Source of the DNA: Apostichopus japonicus
Taxonomy: Eukaryota > Echinodermata > Holothuroidea > Aspidochirotida > Stichopodidae
Length of the DNA: 64,000 nucleotides
NCBI RefSeq assembly: GCF_037975245.1
Contig: NC_092564.1
Location: forward strand, 19,606,484 to 19,670,483
Direction: 5' to 3'
Shown here: positions 59,746 to 64,000 of the stretch, one piece after another
Position numbering within the stretch: position 1 is the first letter of the stretch
Layout of the letters: each line of letters begins with the position of its first letter
The notes under the pieces: generated by a model
The model's input: the letters and a program-made list of their open reading frames with translations, nothing else
Told to the model about the DNA's origin: nothing
Databases searched by the model: none
Translations under genes and position numbers: made by a program

Positions 59746-61948
59746 TAGTACATTTATATACAAAACAAAAAAAACACAAGACGCATTCTAAAATTCTGAA
59801 GAATTCTCCACAAACGCGTAAACACGCACACACACACACACACAACGAAAAAACGTTGTGAATCTACAATGGAGACTGTATGAACTTATGACCTCAGGGA
59901 AGTGACCTTTGGGTGTTCTCAGGTGACAACCAGTCCATTGGAGTAAGTTGGAAAAAAACAAAAAAAGGGGGAAAAAAAGAGAAATAATGTCTTCATTGTC
60001 CTCAATAGAGTTTTATCTTTATACAAAAGAAAAAAGAAAAAAAGGAAATTAGAAGAAGAATAGAAACTGAGGTAACGTTTGTATTTGTTTGTATTTGTTA
60101 AACTCTTCTTCTTCTTCTGAGTTATACTGTTAGTTATACTGTCAGGTTAGTACCATTGGAAGGTTAATAAGATATAAACTTGTTTTTAATAGTAGTCATC
60201 AACATTTCAACAACCAAACAGAGAAGTTAAAACATAAGCAGGGGGGGGGGGGAGAGGGGAAAGAGAAAAATTTAAAAAAATATTAAACCAGTAGTGTTTT
60301 TGAGTCAATATCCCACCTTGATGTGCTCTATCTGATCGTGGTTCCTCATCGAAACCATTCAAAGACGGTCCCATTCAATAGGTCTCAGTTTGCTCGGGCC
60401 GCGACGGCCGGTCTCAACAAATTCAGAAAAGAAAAACGAAAACAACATCTCAGGATATCTGCACAAGAAGAAATCAACAACACACACAAAAAACAAACAC
60501 AAACACAGAAGGGGGGGGGGGGGGAACACAAGACTGCCAATCTCTGTTTCATCTTGGCTTTGCATGGGTCTTTATTATGCACAAGTTAGTCTTACATCGT
60601 GCTGCTTCCTCAAGTGCGGAAGGAGTGACAAGAATCATAGAAAGTCGATAAATATCCTAAAATATTTAAGTAAGAGAGCTTTGTATTCTCTCAGCGGATG
60701 TAGAGGTGTGACTCTGGTCAGGTATAAGATCTAACAATATGAGATATAACTACGCATCAGAGCTACGATCTTGCTTGATAACTTTTCAACTCAGAAATTC
60801 TTTGGGTTTTTTTTTTTTTTGGTATTCTATTTAAATAATATGAAGTATTGTGATTATTATTATTATTATTTTTTTTTTAATATTCTATTTGTTACCAAGT
60901 GTTGCTTTGATCCATGAAATGCTACGTAGTAGATAATGATATATTTGAACTCTCAAGGATCTGCAAAAAAAGTGGACTGATACTTTTTTTGCAAAGGTAT
61001 GACCTCCATATTTTCCCTCCCATTTTGACATACTAAGTTAAGTCTCTACTTTGGATTTTATTCATTGGGATTCATAAGGATCACTCATTTCTCTATACCT
61101 CAGGAGCTTGTGTTAATATGAAAGCCCTCCAAGCCAACTAACCTTCTTATGTTTACCACTTTATCCTCAAAAAACCACAATATTACCTTTTTATCATTTC
61201 CAAGGACATGCCCTTCCTTCGGTATAACCCCTGCCCCCCCATGCCCTTCCCTCCCTTTCCCTCTTACAAAGTCAAATAATGATTTGATTATTGCACTGTA
61301 TGTGAAAACTTCAACAAGCATTTTTTCTTGTCACTCTCAAATCAGTCAGTCCCCAAAATCTGAAAACCTGATTGTCTCGGGTGAACCGATCTCTATTTCT
61401 CAGAACAGAGTTGGACTTGCTGAGAAGTGCTATTAAAAGCTTTGAGGGGAATTTTAAAGTGCTAAAAGAATCTGGCAGGAATATGGATGACCTTTACATG
61501 CCAACATGACCTCTCAATTATATTTCACAAAATTAGTTGAAAAACTTCCAGATCTAATGGAAAATTTCAACAAACATAATTAAATCCTCTTCAGCGCTGA
61601 ACTCATTTTAAATGTTTTTGGTTTTTTGCACTCAGGTCAAAAGTTGCAGCCAACTAATTCAGTTATTCCTTTTTGCCAAATGTCATCTTTTACGAATGAG
61701 TATATTTACCGTGTACTTTATCACGGTTCATATTAAGCTATTTAGACTATATCATGGTTTTGTATATATGTAGGCTTGTTTACCATAGACAGAGAATGTG
61801 ACTGTATCAACGGTCGTAAACAGATGGATATATTATTTCCAAAATTGGATGGAAAAAATGTTTTGAAGAAATTACTGGCTTGACTCGTTTGTAGGGACCA
61901 CCTAAATCCCTGGCATAGTTGGACTTGCATAAAGTAAGTTATGTCCTG
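59746..61948. other. 3' flank of the receptor gene
   Basis: No gene is supported. It contains a (CA)n tract (59826-59843), purine-rich stretches, G runs near 60241 and 60511, and ATT/T-rich runs near 60800-60880. It could be extended 3' UTR if the AATAAA at 59721 is skipped. Confidence 0.6.
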
Positions 61949-62173
61949 TATGTATGTAGTTTATAGATCCTCCTGCAAGCAGGAACTCGCGAAGAAGCCT
62001 CATTGGCTTATCAAAGCCGCAAGCTGACCGAAGTCAGTATCTTACATTCATATTTAACGTCCATGATTATGAATTGTCAACAACTCTGTAACTGGACTAC
62101 ATACATTAATCTGGGAGTGTACCGGGGACCTTATGATTGAAAGGCACCGGGTTAACCAATGAGCTAACACTCC
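61949..62173 (-). mobile_element. tRNA-derived SINE, copy 3 (minus strand)
   Basis: Read on the minus strand it starts ggagtgttagctcattgg and ends in the shared ggatctataa-type tail. A short deletion and changes lie in the B-box region. It lies 3' of the receptor gene and abuts the ~102-bp tandem array. Confidence 0.85.
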
Positions 62174-62227
62174 ACAGATGAATTGATGAATTAGATTTAT
62201 TATTTTATTTATTTATTTGATGAATTA

Positions 62228-62925
62228 GATGAATTGCATGTATGGGTGTCCAAACTGTATTGATGAGAGCATGCAGTATTCTTGAAAATGCTGGTTACCA
62301 TAGTAACATAACGTAATTTATCTCTTAGATGAATTGTATGTATGGGTGTCCAAACAACTGTATTGATGAGAGCATGCAGTATTCTTGAAAATGCTGGTTA
62401 CCATAGTAACAAAACATAATTTATCTCTTAGATGAATTGTATGTATGGGTGTCCAAACAACTGTATTGATGAGAGTATGCAGTGTTCTTAAAACAGCTGG
62501 TTACCATAGTAACAAAGTAATTTATATCTTCGATGAGTTGCATGTATGGGTGTCCAAACAACTGTATTGGTGAGAGTATGCAGTGTTCTTAAAACAGCTG
62601 GTTACCATAGTAACAAAGTAATTTATATCTTCGATGAGTTGCATGTATGGGTGTTTAAACAACTGTATTGGTGAGAGTATGCAGTGTTCTTAAAACAGCT
62701 GGTTACCATAGTAATATAAAGTAATTTATATCTTCGATGAGTTGCATGTATGGGTGTCCAAACAACTGTATTGGTGAGAGTATGCAGTGTTTTTAAAACA
62801 GCTGGTTACCATAGTAACATAACGTAATTTATATCTTCGATGAGTTGCATGTATGGGTGTCCAAACAACTGCATTGATGAGAGTATGCAGTGTTCTTAAA
62901 ACAGCTGGTTACCGTAGTAACCATG
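62228..62925. repeat. ~102-bp tandem array, seven units
   Basis: Units start at 62228, 62328, 62431, 62532, 62633, 62736 and 62839 with gatga(a/g)ttg-atgtatggg. Each contains gagagtatgcagtgttctt-like sequence and ctggttaccatagtaac, a short inverted repeat (gttac-catag-taac). Units 4-7 are closer to each other than to units 1-3. Confidence 0.92.
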
Positions 62926-63650
62926 TACTTTTTCCATCAGGTATTCCTGACGAATAACTGTGTTGTTGCATAAATGCGTCACCACATAGGTTGAATGTTT
63001 GAGGAAAGTTTATCATCTTTGAAGACAAACATTAAGACTTGGCTTACACCTACCGCAGATTAAATAGCTGCGATATCAATGCCAAGCCTACTTTGAAGCC
63101 TACTTACAAGAAATTGGGGCAGAATTAAGTGGCTTTCATGAACTTTTTGAGGCTTTACTTAAACAGCACATGATGCACTTTTGAGGCCAAAAGGAAAGCT
63201 TTTTAGCAGTCATTAGTGTATCTTGTGGAGATTTGGTGAGAAATGTTGTTTGGTTGTGATAGATATTCATCTACATGAAACGTTGCAACTGCACTATTCT
63301 AGTTTGGTGAAGGGGGGGGGGGGGGTGGGGGTAGTATGTGAGGTCACTCTCTGCCCTCACTAAATTGGTAATTCCTGCTTCATCTTCAGTGGTAAATCTC
63401 TGGTAATTGTTCATTTATAGGTTGTTATCTACGTGATTCAAAAAATTCTTAGCAAGCATAAAGCCTTTCATAGATCAGGCAAGTAAAAGATGATAATTCC
63501 TCCCCCCACTCCCCTCCTTTTATGTATACTCTGATTTTCTTCAGCAACTTTGTGTCTCAAATACCTTGAGAAATGGACAAGGAGTGTAAAGATGGCTTGT
63601 TGTCTGTGGTGCATTTATCTGTTAGTCTGTGTAGACGGACTCCACCTTTT
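62926..63650. other. Intergenic stretch
   Basis: No gene recognised. A G14 run with further G runs lies near 63313-63332. Confidence 0.6.
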
Positions 63651-64000
63651 CATGTATGATGTACATATGATGTACATATGATGTATACATATGATGTACA
63701 CATGATGTACATATGATATGTACACATGATGTACATATATTATGTACATGTGATGTACATATGATATGTACACATATAAGGTACATTTGATGTACATATG
63801 ATATGTATACATATGATATGTATACATGTATATGATGCATGTACATATGATGTACATATGATGTACACATATGATGCATGTACATATGATGTACATATGA
63901 TGTACACATATGATGCATGTACATATGATGTACATATGATATGTACACATGATGTACATATATTATGTACATATGATGTACATATGATATGTACACATAT
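63651..64000. repeat. ATGTACAT-type satellite running off the window end
   Basis: Made of catatgatgtacatatgatg-like words (units of 10-12 bp, with longer ~50-bp periodicities, e.g. gatgcatgtacatatgatgt at three spots). Many units are self-complementary (tgtaca, catatg). Long minus-strand frames rich in Tyr, His, Met and Ile follow from the repeat and are not genes. Confidence 0.92.

Noticed and set aside
61100-61436. Overlapping open frames on both strands in the 3' flank
   Set aside because: No domain, no splice context; one is driven by a pyrimidine-rich stretch.
63615-63996. Two long minus-strand frames of Tyr/His/Met/Ile repeats
   Set aside because: Produced by the ATGTACAT-type satellite; the repeat lacks stops in these frames.

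Overview
The window is animal (eukaryotic) nuclear DNA, AT-rich, with long introns, GT-AG splice sites, microsatellites, tRNA-derived SINEs and short non-autonomous DNA transposons. The only gene I can support lies on the + strand and runs through almost the whole window. The gene type, the intron-rich layout and the repeat style suggest an invertebrate deuterostome. An echinoderm, perhaps a sea cucumber, is my best guess, but that is inference and not proven by the sequence.

The gene encodes a type I transmembrane Ig/fibronectin-III receptor of the DCC/neogenin superfamily, closest to protogenin (PRTG)/IGDCC4. Fifteen coding exons between 1200 and 59604 join without a frame break into 1,089 residues plus stop. 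The 5' exons (signal peptide, first Ig domain or domains) lie before the window. In order, the visible protein holds the end of one Ig domain, two further complete Ig domains, five FN3 domains, one transmembrane helix (about residues 746-767) and a cytoplasmic tail of about 322 residues. Nearly all introns between domains are phase 1. Five FN3 domains fit PRTG/IGDCC4 (4 Ig + 5 FN3) better than DCC/neogenin (6 FN3) or IGDCC3 (2 FN3).

Layout: 1-1199 is intron with a ~145-bp tandem repeat. Exon 1 is at 1200-1471. A 23.4-kb intron (1472-24918) holds SINEs, two copies of a TTAA-flanked element, a GATC-rich patch and several inverted repeats. Exons 2 and 3 lie at 24919-25077 and 28871-29149. A 17.1-kb intron (29150-46297) is mostly AT-rich with (TA)n arrays and a local duplication. 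Exons 4-15 are dense from 46298 to 59604 and carry the FN3 domains, membrane segment and tail. A poly(A) signal lies at 59721. From there to 64000 I see no gene, only a SINE, a seven-unit ~102-bp array and a terminal ATGTACAT-type satellite.

I found no CRISPR array, no bacterial-type operon and no new enzymatic system. The more interesting items are the TTAA element with an internal dimer, an in-frame alternative acceptor that would add 45 residues next to the membrane helix, a GATC cluster, a perfect 18-bp-arm inverted repeat and a minisatellite split by a retroposon-like insertion.
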